A DNA stretch of 64,000 nt, from positions 1,736,001 to 1,800,000 of the forward strand of contig RQOL01000824.1 of assembly GCA_013076295.1 (NCBI GenBank), written 5' to 3'. Positions 11,001-23,567 of the stretch are shown in pieces (position 1 is the first letter of the stretch; the number at the start of each line of letters is the position of its first letter). Source of the stretch: Sanderia malayensis (taxonomy: Eukaryota; Cnidaria; Scyphozoa; Semaeostomeae; Pelagiidae). A model generated the notes under the pieces. The model was not told where the DNA came from and made no database searches. It worked only from the letters and a program-made list of their open reading frames with translations. Made by a program: the position numbers and the translations under genes.

Positions 11001-11998
11001 CCGTGATCAGGATGCTCTTTGCATTGTGAAATTAGGAATGTGTAAAAAATTAATATTCAGCAGCATTGAAATATTTACCGGTAAGGATGTACCTTTATTT
11101 TTTCTGTTTTTTAAATGATTAATTCACAAGTCGATAATGCAAAGGCTGTTTTCTTGTCTGCTTTCCTGACTGAAAAGGAATAATAATTATTAGAAAAACA
11201 TGTTTTCAAACTGTAAAAAGTAGAAAGTAAGATCAGCATTTGAAATTGATGTTCATTTGACCTCGCTGTGGTACAGCCTCGTTCTCCACCAACCAATGAC
11301 GATTTTGCTTCATTTATGTCACACGCACATTGTGATAAAAATAGCAATCCTACCAACCTCGGAGCTCGAAAACAAGCCTATGGCTTTGCGTGTTAGAGAT
11401 CAATTGTGAGTAATCGTAAGAGGGAGAATGCGTTCAACCAGAGAGCGCTTATTATCTCATTGTTTTAAAGCTGAGCATTTTTGCCCATCGCGAAAGAACC
11501 CATTGCAGGTCAAATCAAAGTTTACAATTTTTTCCAAATAAAAATCAACAAATTTCCAGATGAATTCACAAAGATCATGCCGTATACAAACTAAAATTAA
11601 TGGAGTATTTTTAAAAGTTAAATTTTCATTTTTTCTTGGGCCTGGTACTAACATTTCTTAAATATTTGACAATGCTATAGTTCCAGTTTCCTTTAAACCA
11701 ATTTCTTAAAAAACAGTGTAGTAAGAATTAGTTATTGTAACGATGTTTACATGAGAACGATTAAACATAAAAGAAAGCTTACTATTAGATCATGAATTGT
11801 TGTCTTTTCACTCCGAATTGTTGATGACTTTATCCAATATAATTCCTCTCTTCCTCCCCATTTTCTGTCTTGAAGTTTTCATAACTAAAAACATAAATAA
11901 TCAAGTTTACTTCACGACCTTTAAAAATTCAACTAAGCAAACCATATTAAACAGGTTTATTTCACAATTTTAAGTTAAATTAATCATAATTCTCTGCA

Positions 11999-12140
11999 CA
12001 GTAAAAGCACGCACATAGGAACCTGCAGATGTTACATTCAGCCTATTGTTCAAAAACAATAAACTATTGTTTCTTCTATCCTTTCGAGATAGCTTTAAAG
12101 GCTCTCAAACAATTCTGTTTTTATTTGCAGGGTTTAACTG
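11999..12140. mobile_element. short inverted-repeat element, CAGTAAA family
   Basis: Begins CAGTAAAAGCACGCACATAGG and ends TTTGCAGGGTTTAACTG, imperfect inverses of each other. The interior contains CCTATTGTTC, AACAATAAAC and TATTGTTTCTTC. Sister copies are at 13853-14010 and 31029-31175. It lies about 300 bp upstream of the phospholipase B-like gene and might affect that promoter. Confidence 0.5.
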
Positions 12141-12326
12141 TAGCTAAAGTTACTTAAATGTCAAATGACATTGCTTTATGCAATCAAAACATTCATCTTG
12201 ACATGTCCACTCTCGTTGCCAATCTTATGGGTTAATTAACTGACCCGACACAGCAACTGACCTGGGTCGCTGCAACAATGTATTTTATATAATTATGGGT
12301 CGCTCACTCATGCTGGGCACATTGGC

Positions 12327-12336
12327 TTTATATACC
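12327..12336 (+). promoter_or_regulatory. TATA box of the phospholipase B-like gene
   Basis: GGCTTTATATACC lies about 115 bp before the start codon at 12443, which would leave an 80-90 base leader. Two short upstream reading frames (ATG at 12373 with stop after nine codons, and an ATG ATG near 12410 with a stop soon after) lie between this site and the main ATG. Function is inferred from position. Confidence 0.4.
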
Positions 12337-12442
12337 AGGATTGCTAGTGTCAAATTTTAGTTGATTAGTTGAAATGGATCGAGTCAACTTCATTTTATCT
12401 TGAAATATTGATGATGTTTGGGGCTTGAGCTCGTAATCTGAT

Positions 12443-14974
12443 ATGGATATTAAGGTTATAACATTAATCTTTGTATTTCTAGCCGGAGTCTCGTTTTCGT
12501 TTTGCTGGAACGAGACTCAACTGCCATGGAAACCATCATCAGAACGAGGCATGAATAAGAAACCTTTTTACAAGTTTTGGAAACAAGTTGTGTTAGATAG
12601 AATTCTACCAACAGACTACGACGCTTGGTTCAAACAATTCAAGATGCGTCCGCCATTATTAGAGAGCCCTGTTGGCGCAAATCTGTCCTGCCCGCCTACA
12701 TCAAGTTTTTCCGTGCCGAAAAGTGTCCACAGACTGACTCCAGCGGATATCAAAGTGGTTGCTGCGATTGGTGATTCGTGGACCGCTGGCTTCGGAGCCA
12801 GATCGCGGACATTGCAAGATCTTTTTGTTGAATTTCGAGATGTATCTTGGAGTATTGGTGGACATGGTCAACTGGAAGAAGCAACAACTTTGCCGAATAT
12901 ATTAAAGAAATATAATCCAAATATTTTTGGATTCTCAGAGCAAATAACCCCAGTTGGTGACTTCAAAGAGAAATTATCGAATTTTAATTTTGCGAAGTCA
13001 GGTTTGTTTTCAATATTTCAAATATAATAGAAATAATCTGTTATAATTACTTTAATGATTTAAATACGAATTTCGTTGATAACTTTTACACGGGTGAAAA
13101 TCTTCAGATAGCATTATATTTTAGCCTCTCTTTCATCCATAATATTTTCTAAAGAGGCCAAAATAAACAAGCGCGGTATAACGTTTTCTGGATCAAGAAG
13201 AGTTTAAAAGATGAATTCAATTTTGGATATCAATTTTTCACTTAAATTTAAAATCAAATTGAACTTAGAAGACCACCATAATTTTTTGATTCTAAACTAT
13301 AAAAATATCTTTTTGCAACTCAAAGAAACTTCAATTGAATAGAAATGAATGCTCCGAACTTTATTGATGTAAATATTCAGTCGCAAGCATATTTTTAAAT
13401 TTTGTCTTTTAAATATAAATCATATTCTTGATTTTAGGAGCAACAGTAGAAGATGCGAGTGAAATAGTCGAAGACCTCGTTTCGATGATGAAAGAAGCCG
13501 AATTGATTGATTTCAAACGAGACTGGAAACTTATAACGCTATTTGTCGGCAGCGCAGATCTCTGTCGTTCGTGTATTGATACTGACTACTCACCGAGAAA
13601 CTTTGCGAAAAAAATATCCAAAACTTTGTATAAGATTCGTGAGAAAATACCCCGAGTATTCATCAATTTGGTTCAAGTACTTGACGTCAGCAAAATGAAT
13701 GCGCTCGGTGGACCATACTGTCAGGCTTTTCATCGAAAGATTTGCCCATGCGCAAGTGGATCCCCATCAAGAAGAATGGCAATTTCAAGAGCAGCAAAAC
13801 AATATTCAATGTTGCTGGAACGAATCGCAAAATCTCCCAGGTAAGAGATGTGCTATGGACTATTGTTAGTTCTATTGTTAAAAACAATAGACAACTGCTA
13901 GCTCTATTGTTCAAAGACAATGGACTATTGTTAGTTCTATTGCTGCGGGAAGATATCTTAACCAGAAGGTTCTTATAAAAAGAAGTTTCTTATTTGCGGG
14001 TCTTTACTATATATATAACTTTGATTATTAACTTGAATGAAAACGATAGTTTGAGTTTTTAAAACCTGCGATACTTTTTTGACAGGTTTCAGAATGATCC
14101 AAATTTTACAGTCGTCTTGCAGCCCTTCCTATCGAGGTCACAGCTTCCGTTGTTAGCCAATGGAAAGGTAGACAGGTCTTACCTCGCTCCGGATTGCTAT
14201 CATCCGTCAACCAAAGGTCATGCAGCCATGGCCAGGGCTCTATGGAATAACATGCTTCAGCCTGTGGGAGAAAAATCAACAAGGTTTGATTTTCATAATT
14301 AGCATAATTATCATGCTAATGAATCTCAATTCGTGCTGAAGCTTGCCTCAACCATCAACCATAGCCTCGCCTATTACAATAACAGTTTCGGCGTTGTCAG
14401 ATGGGCATTTTGCTCACACAATACATGCCAAATGTCTATGCATGTAAATGGATCTTATAATGAGCTCCCGGGTAATAATTAACCACCTTGAAGTATCGCA
14501 CAGTATGACATATGCATCATGTAATTTCCTGTAAGTATATTCCTTGAAGTTATGAAGCATTTGAGAGCTGGCAAATTGACACTGATTATGCTTTATTCAA
14601 TTTCTAGCTGGGAATCAAATGATGGTTTGAACTGCCCCCGACCTGGTTTTCCTTATTTCTTCACAAATCAAAATACAAGACAATACTACTCGAATAGGCC
14701 ACCCGTCAACTTTGTCAATCAGAAAAATGGTCCAGGTATACACAAGAGCGTGCAGACAAGTGAAAACGAACATGAGCGCAAAGAAAAGACTGGTGCCGAG
14801 AATGAGAAAGAATTTAAGACGACAGCAGTTCTTGTGACAAGTGGCCTGGTAATAGCCGCAGTGGCAGCTGGGATAGTTGTTCACGTGATCAGAAAGAGGA
14901 ATAGAGTTCTGAAGGGGAATTCCTCCGAAAGACCAAATTACAAATCGTTCGAAGAAAATGAAACACTAATGTAA
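12443..14974 (+). CDS. PLB1: phospholipase B1-like SGNH hydrolase, membrane anchored
   Basis: Exons 12443-13001, 13438-13840, 14086-14283 and 14608-14974 join in frame to about 508 residues. The protein starts with a signal peptide ([18 protein letters not shown]). It has the SGNH/GDSL hydrolase blocks in order: [14 protein letters not shown] (nucleophile Ser about 112), SWSIGG (about 135-140), LFVGSADLC (block III, about 222-229) and [12 protein letters not shown] (Asp about 357, His about 360). One membrane helix near residue 455-475 is followed by a short basic tail. Vertebrate PLB1 has four such repeats and the same type of C-terminal anchor; this protein has one. Family members hydrolyse acyl chains of phospholipids and retinyl esters at the cell surface. 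Block III normally reads G-x-N-D, but here the Asn is Ala (GSAD), so the oxyanion hole is altered and activity may be reduced or lost. The exon chain is well supported by family similarity. Confidence 0.88.
13853..14010. mobile_element. short inverted-repeat element, CAGTAAA family (one clear end)
   Basis: Lies in the intron just after exon 2 of the phospholipase B-like gene. The right end TTCTTATTTGCGGGTCTTTACTA matches the termini at 3520 and 31175. The interior has five CTATTGTT words and their inverses. The left terminus is degenerate or missing. Confidence 0.45.
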
Positions 14975-14980
14975 AAGTAC

Positions 14981-15038
14981 AATAAAAATTATATAACATG
15001 AATAGGACCCTAAAGCATAATAAATATTATCAATAAAC
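14981..15038 (+). terminator. polyadenylation signals after the phospholipase B-like gene
   Basis: Three AATAAA hexamers lie within 65 bases of the stop codon (about 14981, 15019 and 15032). They are the likely cleavage and polyadenylation signals of the gene ending at 14974. Confidence 0.5.
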
Positions 15039-15039
15039 T

Positions 15040-16443
15040 GCACTTATTACGATTTATTATATTATACCTGATTGAGTTTGTGCTTACACAATTTAAGGTA
15101 AAAATTCATATTTATTGGGGTTGCATTGTAGCTTTATGTCATTATTTTTCACCTTATTAAAATTGCATAAAATGAGCAACCTCTCTTTGATTAACTGTTG
15201 CTAAGTAATAGTGGACCTGTTTGGCCGTACCTAAGTAGTTTCAGCATAATGTTCATAGCATTGCACAAATATCGACTTAATTCGGGTCTTTGTGTTGATT
15301 AACAAATGAAATATGCTGGCTTTCTTTGTTAAGGTGGTAAATACCTGTGTTAATGGTGAAAAAAGCCAATTTTTTTGTGGATCGTGGCTAGATTAATAAT
15401 TTATGGCCTTTTTGCTTGCTGCGACACACCTGCAGCAAAACAAAATTCTAAAGCAAAGCGGACACAAAAAAACATGCTCTGGAAGGACGATTTGACAACT
15501 AGACGGAGGGAGTTATAGCTTTCTATTAAATTCCCTTCTTAATGTCAATTCCAAGGGCACAGGTTAGTAAGTACATATTAACAGCTTTATTGACATTTTT
15601 GTTTCTATGGGAAATATAAGCTCAATTGAACAGCACAAGACTATAAAGTCAAAATAGTTTTGAAGCAGATTTATTTGGGTGCTGTACTTGCAACGAGTTT
15701 CTTTAGTATCTGGAAGCTACTATTCAATACATCCTGTCATAAAAACTTCAAAACAAAGCATTTATCTCTGGATAGCTTGTCGTTCAGATAAGACAACTTA
15801 TAAATTACAATAATAATGATTTCCTTGCCAGAGAGTGCAGATGGTACTTAGTTCCTTTGTCTTTTCTCTGAGCTTGATCTCAACTGCTTGCTCTATGTGT
15901 GTTAAACGACCCCCGGGGCCTAGGCCATCAAATGGTCCGTTTGGAAGTTTATTACTTTCCATTTGAACGTTCTCTTCGATTGTTTTCTTTTCATATCATT
16001 TTTTTCACAAAGAAACGAGCACAAGGCTCGCAACAAGGAGCCAGTATTCATCACACCGTTTGCTCACATCATGGCATCAAATTATATTGAAATTTGCAAT
16101 AAACCTGTTAGTCACCTTACTTTTCATCCGCAGGTATCGAATCATGGTGGAATAACTGCTCGGACCTAGCAAATGCTCATTCCGACTAAGTTACCAGCCT
16201 TCGCATATATTTTATTCTGATATAAATTGGCCTAATTTACACGTCAACTTCGCCTGGAAAATCATGTTTAAAGAAGTACAAAACTTCTTCAGCAATATTG
16301 GTAAGAAATATTGATTGTTTACGTATGGAATAATCTTGACGACATATAATTCGTTTTTCGCTGTATATTCGTGCATTTGTATTGTTTTTGGAAAACAGAT
16401 TAAAGGCGTGCTACAAATAACCCACCGCCAACCTAAACTAGCA
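15040..16443. other. intergenic stretch, nothing recognised
   Basis: AT-rich DNA between the phospholipase B-like gene and the 2.79-kb duplication. Frames are short and overlap on both strands; no splice-supported coding chain, RNA gene or clear repeat was found. Confidence 0.4.
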
Positions 16444-19233
16444 TGCAGTTTGATTACCAAACTCGTTTGAATGAGATAAACTCAAGCTGTATTTTATTCG
16501 ATTTGTTCTCTGTTTGTGGTATCTCCCCTCGATCTGTTTCCTAGGTAAAGATTCATTTTAGCAACTATTTCTCATTAGTTTGTGAACAGCACACTAAAAA
16601 GTTTCAATCGACACTGCATTTATTGAAACACGTAGCTTGAATCGCTTCTCAGAACTAGAAAGTCTTATTACAGAGGATGGGAACCATTGGTTGCATGGAT
16701 AAAAGAACATAGATTGATGTTGTTAGCAAGAAAATTGAGCTAGAATTCATAACAGTTGTAGTGCCTCCTCTACTTGAGGAATCAGTCATTTGATTCTATC
16801 AAAATTATTTAATTCTTGATAGAATTAAAGGGAATAATTAGATATATATCAAAGAGAGTTCATTAAAAGTTAGAATGGTAGGTCATTGGAGAAAAAAGGA
16901 TGGCTACAGCAAGGAGGTTGAATGAAAGCAACCTAGAAAAAGGCTGAGGACTTTAAAAGCGAAGCTCATATTAAGCAAGGCTGGCTCAGCACCGAACTCA
17001 GTTGGCAATGAAAATGAATTTAAAAATCATTAAAAAGAAGGCAATAAATCATCTCCTTTTGTCAAGGAAGAGCAAGAAAAGGTGATAACGGGAAAGAAGG
17101 GGAATGTTGCGCAACAACGGTTGAGCTGGTATGCTGTGTTGTTGGGCTTAATACAAGGGAGGCTATGCATGTTGAAGACGGCTGGTCTTTAGCGTCTCGA
17201 ATTCAGAATCTGCCTGCGCACAGATGTAAGAAAGAGAGAGAAGAAATGAATTGTGAAAACAATAATCACCTGCTTGCCGTGTAGGATGCTGCATTGGCGT
17301 ATGATAAATGTTGTAATCCTCGCAGAAGACAAGAGGGATGATAAAGATTCAGACAAACACATGATACCAGGTGTTCATGCAACCACAAAAGCATTTCGGC
17401 GTTCTGAAATGGAAATTTACAGATCAAACAATTCTTTCTACGGCAAGGCAAACGACAAGAAAACACGAATAAACGTGCTTCATTCTATTACACTAAGCTA
17501 CAGTTTTTACAAAAATCTAATAAACAGACGTAATTGAATTTGGCTAAGCTGAAAACTAAGTTTGGAATTGTTTTGCTTACAATTTAGCTGTCTGCAAGTC
17601 TTCGGGAGTAAATCAGTATTGTACAATTTTTAATACCAAACTAAACGACGCCTTGTCATTTCATTAAAAAGTGTATATGTTGCTTTTATCGAAAACGATT
17701 CTAGGTTTGCATTGAAGGTTAAGTACTGGTTGTACTTTTTTGGCCTAAAATTTGTCTTCTTAGGATCAAAATAGCCTTTTAATTCTAATAAGACAGAAGT
17801 GCATTACGCAACTAACTACGTCAGAGCTGCAACTAATTACGAACTTTAGCAATGGTTTACATATCTCCTGCCTACTAAAAACAACAGATGGAATTGAAAT
17901 AGAGTTGTTTGAAAACTCGACCTTATTTTAACTGAAAAACGACAACGAACTGTCATAATCTTCATTGACTTTGTAAACTATAAATTTCTTAACAGTTAAG
18001 CCTAATCTTCTGCGGCTGCTTGTGATTAAATTGTCTTGCCTTTTCCTGCATTGTTACTAATACTTTTTACAGTTGATAGCCGCACAGAGAAGCGCAATGG
18101 GATATACCTATTGTGAAAGATAACTTGCTAATCCTAAGTTTACTTAATCATAACAATTTGTAACAGCTGCAATTGGGAAGAAAATTAGGCCCACACGAAT
18201 AAACAACTTCGCGACCTACACCCATTTAGTCCTTTCAGAATAATACAGTTACTGCGCATGTCAGTAGCAAGACAACTTTATCTGTCTTGAATGTGACACT
18301 AGCGACCCACTGAGACAAAAACTAAACTAAAACAACATTTTTCGATTTTCCTCATCAATTAATACGTTTCCAAAGCATTCTTTTTTACATTTCTGGGCAA
18401 TTGAGGTTACGAGGCAGAGAGAAAAATAGGCTCCCACTATGATGTCATAGTCAACTCTCCCCAGTCCCAAACATTTTTCCGCGCTATAGCTCGTAAACTA
18501 CACGTCTGACTTTAAATAACAAATCCGTGTTCTTAAAAGGCAACGAATGAAAAATACGAAATTTTCCACATCTCTGAGTACTATGCCGGTCTCTCCATAA
18601 CTGGAAAACCCTCTATTGGGTATACCCACAATTATAAGTAAAAAATACTGTTTTTTAATAAGTTTTCGTCGAGTAAGGACTAACTATCTTAAATTTTCTT
18701 TAAAATAATGAAAAGAATATTTACCTTTTGATGTGATCTGAATTTTCAATTTCGTCACCAGGGGTCTGGGCACTATAAAGTCACTTTGCTCATGCGCAAC
18801 AACCAACTGCAGTGGGGTTCTTTTCATTTCGCGTAGGCCTTTTGGTAGAAATAAAATAATTCTTTATCGGTCAACTGTGGTCGAATCTTTCAACACAAGC
18901 AATAAAACAGTGTTGGTCAAAAATTGCTTCCATTAAAAACATGTGCAATGCAGACATATTTTGTTCAATTTAATAAACGTTAAGAACAATATAATCTAAG
19001 TTGTTAAATATTTCATATCGTGTTATTGTTATGCTGATGAAGTAGCAAGGATTGTGGGAAGGCTCATAGAGTTTTAAAGTGAATTATATGCGTAAGAACC
19101 GAGGAAATTATTATGAGAAAATAAATTCAAAAGTAAGGCTCAAGAAATAGGAATTGAAAAATGGATTTTTTTGCAAGTAGATCTCAGTTGATGGTGACGC
19201 CAGTGTGAGAGACTATACTATGTTATTATATAC
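16444..19233. repeat. 2,790-bp tandem duplication, copy 1
   Basis: The sequence from TGCAGTTTGATTACC (16444) onward recurs 2,790 bases later. About the first 1.9 kb of the two copies is essentially identical by eye. The last 700 bp shows scattered substitutions and one extra T in copy 2. The unit holds no convincing gene: a 94-codon frame present in both copies starts with GTG and lacks family features. No transposon termini were found. Confidence 0.9.
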
Positions 19234-22017
19234 TGCAGTTTGATTACCAAACTCGTTTGAATGAGATAAACTCAAGCTGTATTTTATTCGATTTGTTCTC
19301 TGTTTGTGGTATCTCCCCTCGATCTGTTTCCTAGGTAAAGATTCATTTTAGCAACTATTTCTCATTAGTTTGTGAACAGCACACTAAAAAGTTTCAATCG
19401 ACACTGCATTTATTGAAACACGTAGCTTGAATCGCTTCTCAGAACTAGAAAGTCTTATTACAGAGGATGGGAACCATTGGTTGCATGGATAAAAGAACAT
19501 AGATTGATGTTGTTAGCAAGAAAATTGAGCTAGAATTCATAACAGTTGTAGTGCCTCCTCTACTTGAGGAATCAGTCATTTGATTCTATCAAAATTATTT
19601 AATTCTTGATAGAATTAAAGGGAATAATTAGATATATATCAAAGAGAGTTCATTAAAAGTTAGAATGGTAGGTCATTGGAGAAAAAAGGATGGCTACAGC
19701 AAGGAGGTTGAATGAAAGCAACCTAGAAAAAGGCTGAGGACTTTAAAAGCGAAGCTCATATTAAGCAAGGCTGGCTCAGCACCGAACTCAGTTGGCAATG
19801 AAAATGAATTTAAAAATCATTAAAAAGAAGGCAATAAATCATCTCCTTTTGTCAAGGAAGAGCAAGAAAAGGTGATAACGGGAAAGAAGGGGAATGTTGC
19901 GCAACAACGGTTGAGCTGGTATGCTGTGTTGTTGGGCTTAATACAAGGGAGGCTATGCATGTTGAAGACGGCTGGTCTTTAGCGTCTCGAATTCAGAATC
20001 TGCCTGCGCACAGATGTAAGAAAGAGAGAGAAGAAATGAATTGTGAAAACAATAATCACCTGCTTGCCGTGTAGGATGCTGCATTGGCGTATGATAAATG
20101 TTGTAATCCTCGCAGAAGACAAGAGGGATGATAAAGATTCAGACAAACACATGATACCAGGTGTTCATGCAACCACAAAAGCATTTCGGCGTTCTGAAAT
20201 GGAAATTTACAGATCAAACAATTCTTTCTACGGCAAGGCAAACGACAAGAAAACACGAATAAACGTGCTTCATTCTATTACACTAAGCTACAGTTTTTAC
20301 AAAAATCTAATAAACAGACGTAATTGAATTTGGCTAAGCTGAAAACTAAGTTTGGAATTGTTTTGCTTACAATTTAGCTGTCTGCAAGTCTTCGGGAGTA
20401 AATCAGTATTGTACAATTTTTAATACCAAACTAAACGACGCCTTGTCATTTCATTAAAAAGTGTATATGTTGCTTTTATCGAAAACGATTCTAGGTTTGC
20501 ATTGAAGGTTAAGTACTGGTTGTACTTTTTTGGCCTAAAATTTGTCTTCTTAGGATCAAAATAGCCTTTTAATTCTAATAAGACAGAAGTGCATTACGCA
20601 ACTAACTACGTCAGAGCTGCAACTAATTACGAACTTTAGCAATGGTTTACATATCTCCTGCCTACTAAAAACAACAGATGGAATTGAAATAGAGTTGTTT
20701 GAAAACTCGACCTTATTTTAACTGAAAAACGACAACGAACTGTCATAATCTTCATTGACTTTGTAAACTATAAATTTCTTAACAGTTAAGCCTAATCTTC
20801 TGCGGCTGCTTGTGATTAAATTGTCTTGCCTTTTCCTGCATTGTTACTAATACTTTTTACAGTTGATAGCCGCACAGAGAAGCGCAATGGGATATACCTA
20901 TTGTGAAAGATAACTTGCTAATCCTAAGTTTACTTAATCATAACAATTTGTAACAGCTGCAATTGGGAAGAAAATTAGGCCCACACGAATAAACAACTTC
21001 GCGACCTACACCCATTTAGTCCTTTCAGAATAATACAGTTACTGCGCATGTCAGTAGCAAGACAACTTTATCTGTCTTGAATGTGACACTAGCGACCCAC
21101 TGAGACAAAAACTAAACTAAAACAACATTTTTCGATTTTCCTCATCAATTAATACGTTTCCAAAGCATTCTTTTTTTACATTTCTGGGCAATTGAGGTTA
21201 CGAGGCAGAGAGAAAAATAGGCTCCCACTATGATGTCATAGTCAACTCTCCCCAGTCCCAAAAATTTTTTCGCGCTATAGCTCGTAAACTACACGTCTGA
21301 CTTTAAATAACAAATCCGTGTTCTTAAAAGGCAACGAATGAAAAATACGAAATTTTCCACATCTCTGAGTACTATGCCGGTCTCTCCATAACTGGAAAAC
21401 CCTCTATTGGGTATACCCACAATTATAAGTAAAAAATACCGTTTTTTAATAAGTTTTCGTCGAGTAAGGACTAACTATCTTAAATTTTCTTTAAAATAAT
21501 GAAAAGAATATTTACCTTTTGATGTGATCTGAATTTTCAATTTCGTCACCAGGGGTCTGGGCACTATAAAGTCACTTTGCTCATGCGCAACAACCAACTG
21601 CAGTGGGGTTCTTTTCATTTTGCGTAGGCCTTTTGGTAGAAATAAAATAATTCTTTATCGGTCAACTGTGGTCGAATCTTTCAACACAAGCAATAAAACA
21701 GTGTTGATCAAAAATTGCTTCCATTAAAAACATGTGCAATGCAGACATATTTTGTTCAATTTAGTAAACGTTAAGAACAATATAATCTAAGTTGTTAAAT
21801 ATTTCATATCGTGTTATTGTTATGCTGATGAAGTAGCAAGGATTGTGGGAAGGCTCATAGAGTTTTAAAGTGAATTATATGCATAAGAACCGGGGAAATT
21901 ATTATGAGAAAATAAATTCAAAAGTAAGACTCAAGAACCAGCAATTGAAAAATGGATTTTTTTGCAAGTAGATCTTAATTGATTGCGACGCCAGTATTAA
22001 AGACTATACTATGTTAT
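19234..22017. repeat. 2,790-bp tandem duplication, copy 2
   Basis: Head-to-tail copy of 16444-19233. Similarity fades at ACTATACTATGTTAT near 22017. The highest divergence is in the last 100 bp. The CACTATAAAG motif in both copies (18770 and 21562 regions) resembles a TATA box, but I cannot attach a gene to it. Confidence 0.88.
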
Positions 22018-23567
22018 ATAGCATATTAAGGTATAAAGATGAAGATGATATTATAGAGAAATTACTGCAGAAATAAAGTACATAACTGAATCAAGTAACA
22101 TTAGACGCACGTTTAAGCCTCGCACACAAAGATACAGGTTAGAATTTGGATTATTGCTAGAGCGAATTGAGTAGCGGCAAAGAAGAAGTCTTGGATGAAG
22201 CACTTCATTTATCTGCACGTACGCACATGCTGTTAAATTTAAGAAAGTGTAAACGCTGGTTTAAAATTGAAAAAGACAAAGAGCGTGACAAGCGATTGAA
22301 TTGGTTGTAAGCCAATGATAATTTCGATCGCTTTATTCAAATATCAGAAGACAATTACAAATGCTTTGCATGTGTTTTCATGCAGCTGGTTGAATAATCT
22401 ATTCCTTGAAAACAGAAAGAAGCAGTTTGGTTAACAACGGCAGGCACAAGAAATGTGAAGATGTGATGCGATCATGAAGAATTATTGTTGTTTTCCTTTC
22501 GTGTGAGAAGGAAGTTTAAAAGATGATAGGCCCAAGTAAAGATTTATTCAACATCGAAACACGTTGAAAGTATTCAATCATTTCAGCTCAAACCAAGACA
22601 TAAAAAAGATCATTTAATGCTGTATTGTTGGAGGAAAATTTGGCATAAAGGGTTTGATAACTATTAATGTGATCTTAGATGAGCGAGGGATCAATTGGGC
22701 GATGTCAATAAATGTTGGATAACAAAAATAATGCATTCGTGAAAAGCAAAGTGAATTTTAGCAGGAAAACATTGAAAACAAAGAAAATTTGACAGCTGCT
22801 TAGGACGACTAACTTGGGAAGAGTTCATGCAAAAATTAGCAGAACAAGAATCGAAAATATTGGAAGCAAAACAAGAAAAAACATTTTGCGCATAAAGTCA
22901 AATGACGCCAGGGCGATAGATGAAAGCAAGCTGTTCTGACAAAATTTTTCGGTATAGACGATAAGAAGAGACAGAAAAATTTGATAAACCTCAAAATTTT
23001 TAAAATTGGATACTCGAAGAGTAGATAAGGATTGGAAAAGACTCGTGTGAGTGGAAGATAAATGCAAAAAGAAGGTTGATATAATAACAAGCGGTAGCGG
23101 TTACTAAGATTACCAACAAGATAAACAGATATATCAGCAATATTGGTCAAGGAATAACATTCACAACTTGAAGCCATATGCCAAAGAAGTAATCCAAGAT
23201 ATTGCTAACGATTATCAAGAGCAAGGGCGACTATAAGATAAATAATAAAACGCAAGCTGCTATAAAATTGAATTCGTTTAACGATTGGTCTTAAAAGTCA
23301 CGTGCTTGATCGAATGGCGGGAAATCGCAGATGCTCACGTCAGATATTGTTTAGAAGCTTCCAGAAGATTAACTTTGAAAAATTATCGATATAAATTGAA
23401 TTTGATGCGAGAATAGAAACTGATCTTTGCTTTTTTACGACCTCAAATGATGTATGCGCAATGCGCTACGAAGGAGCGTCGTACAAAACAATAGAAGGGC
23501 TGTCAAATTACTAGAGAATTAGCTTACACAGGGTTGTCAGCTTTGTAAATTAGTAATTGCAATAACA
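22018..23567. other. intergenic region before the C2-domain gene
   Basis: No coding chain recognised. Minus-strand frames around 22825-23177 are short, hydrophobic and overlap one another, so they are probably chance. The last 100 bases presumably hold the promoter and leader of the intronless gene starting at 23568; no TATA box is obvious. Confidence 0.4.

Larger units (their letters stand above)
9600..12300. other. intergenic region, no confident gene
   Basis: Only short scattered frames. The best is a 60-codon ATG frame on the minus strand at 9984-10166, with a Lys/Ala-rich helix-like middle. Its first codons contain TATAAATA, so it may instead mark a promoter. It matches nothing I know. 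The rest is AT-rich and holds SINE-like pieces (10555-10620, 10905-11000) and a short inverted-repeat element (11999-12140). Confidence 0.4.

Noticed and set aside
17253..20327. Identical 94-codon plus-strand frames at 17253 and 20043
   Set aside because: Identity reflects the recent 2,790-bp duplication, not selection. The start is GTG, the minus strand has an equal-quality frame, and no family is recognised.
22825..23177. Hydrophobic minus-strand frames of 80 and 113 codons
   Set aside because: Overlapping frames, no motif, no splice partners; probably chance.
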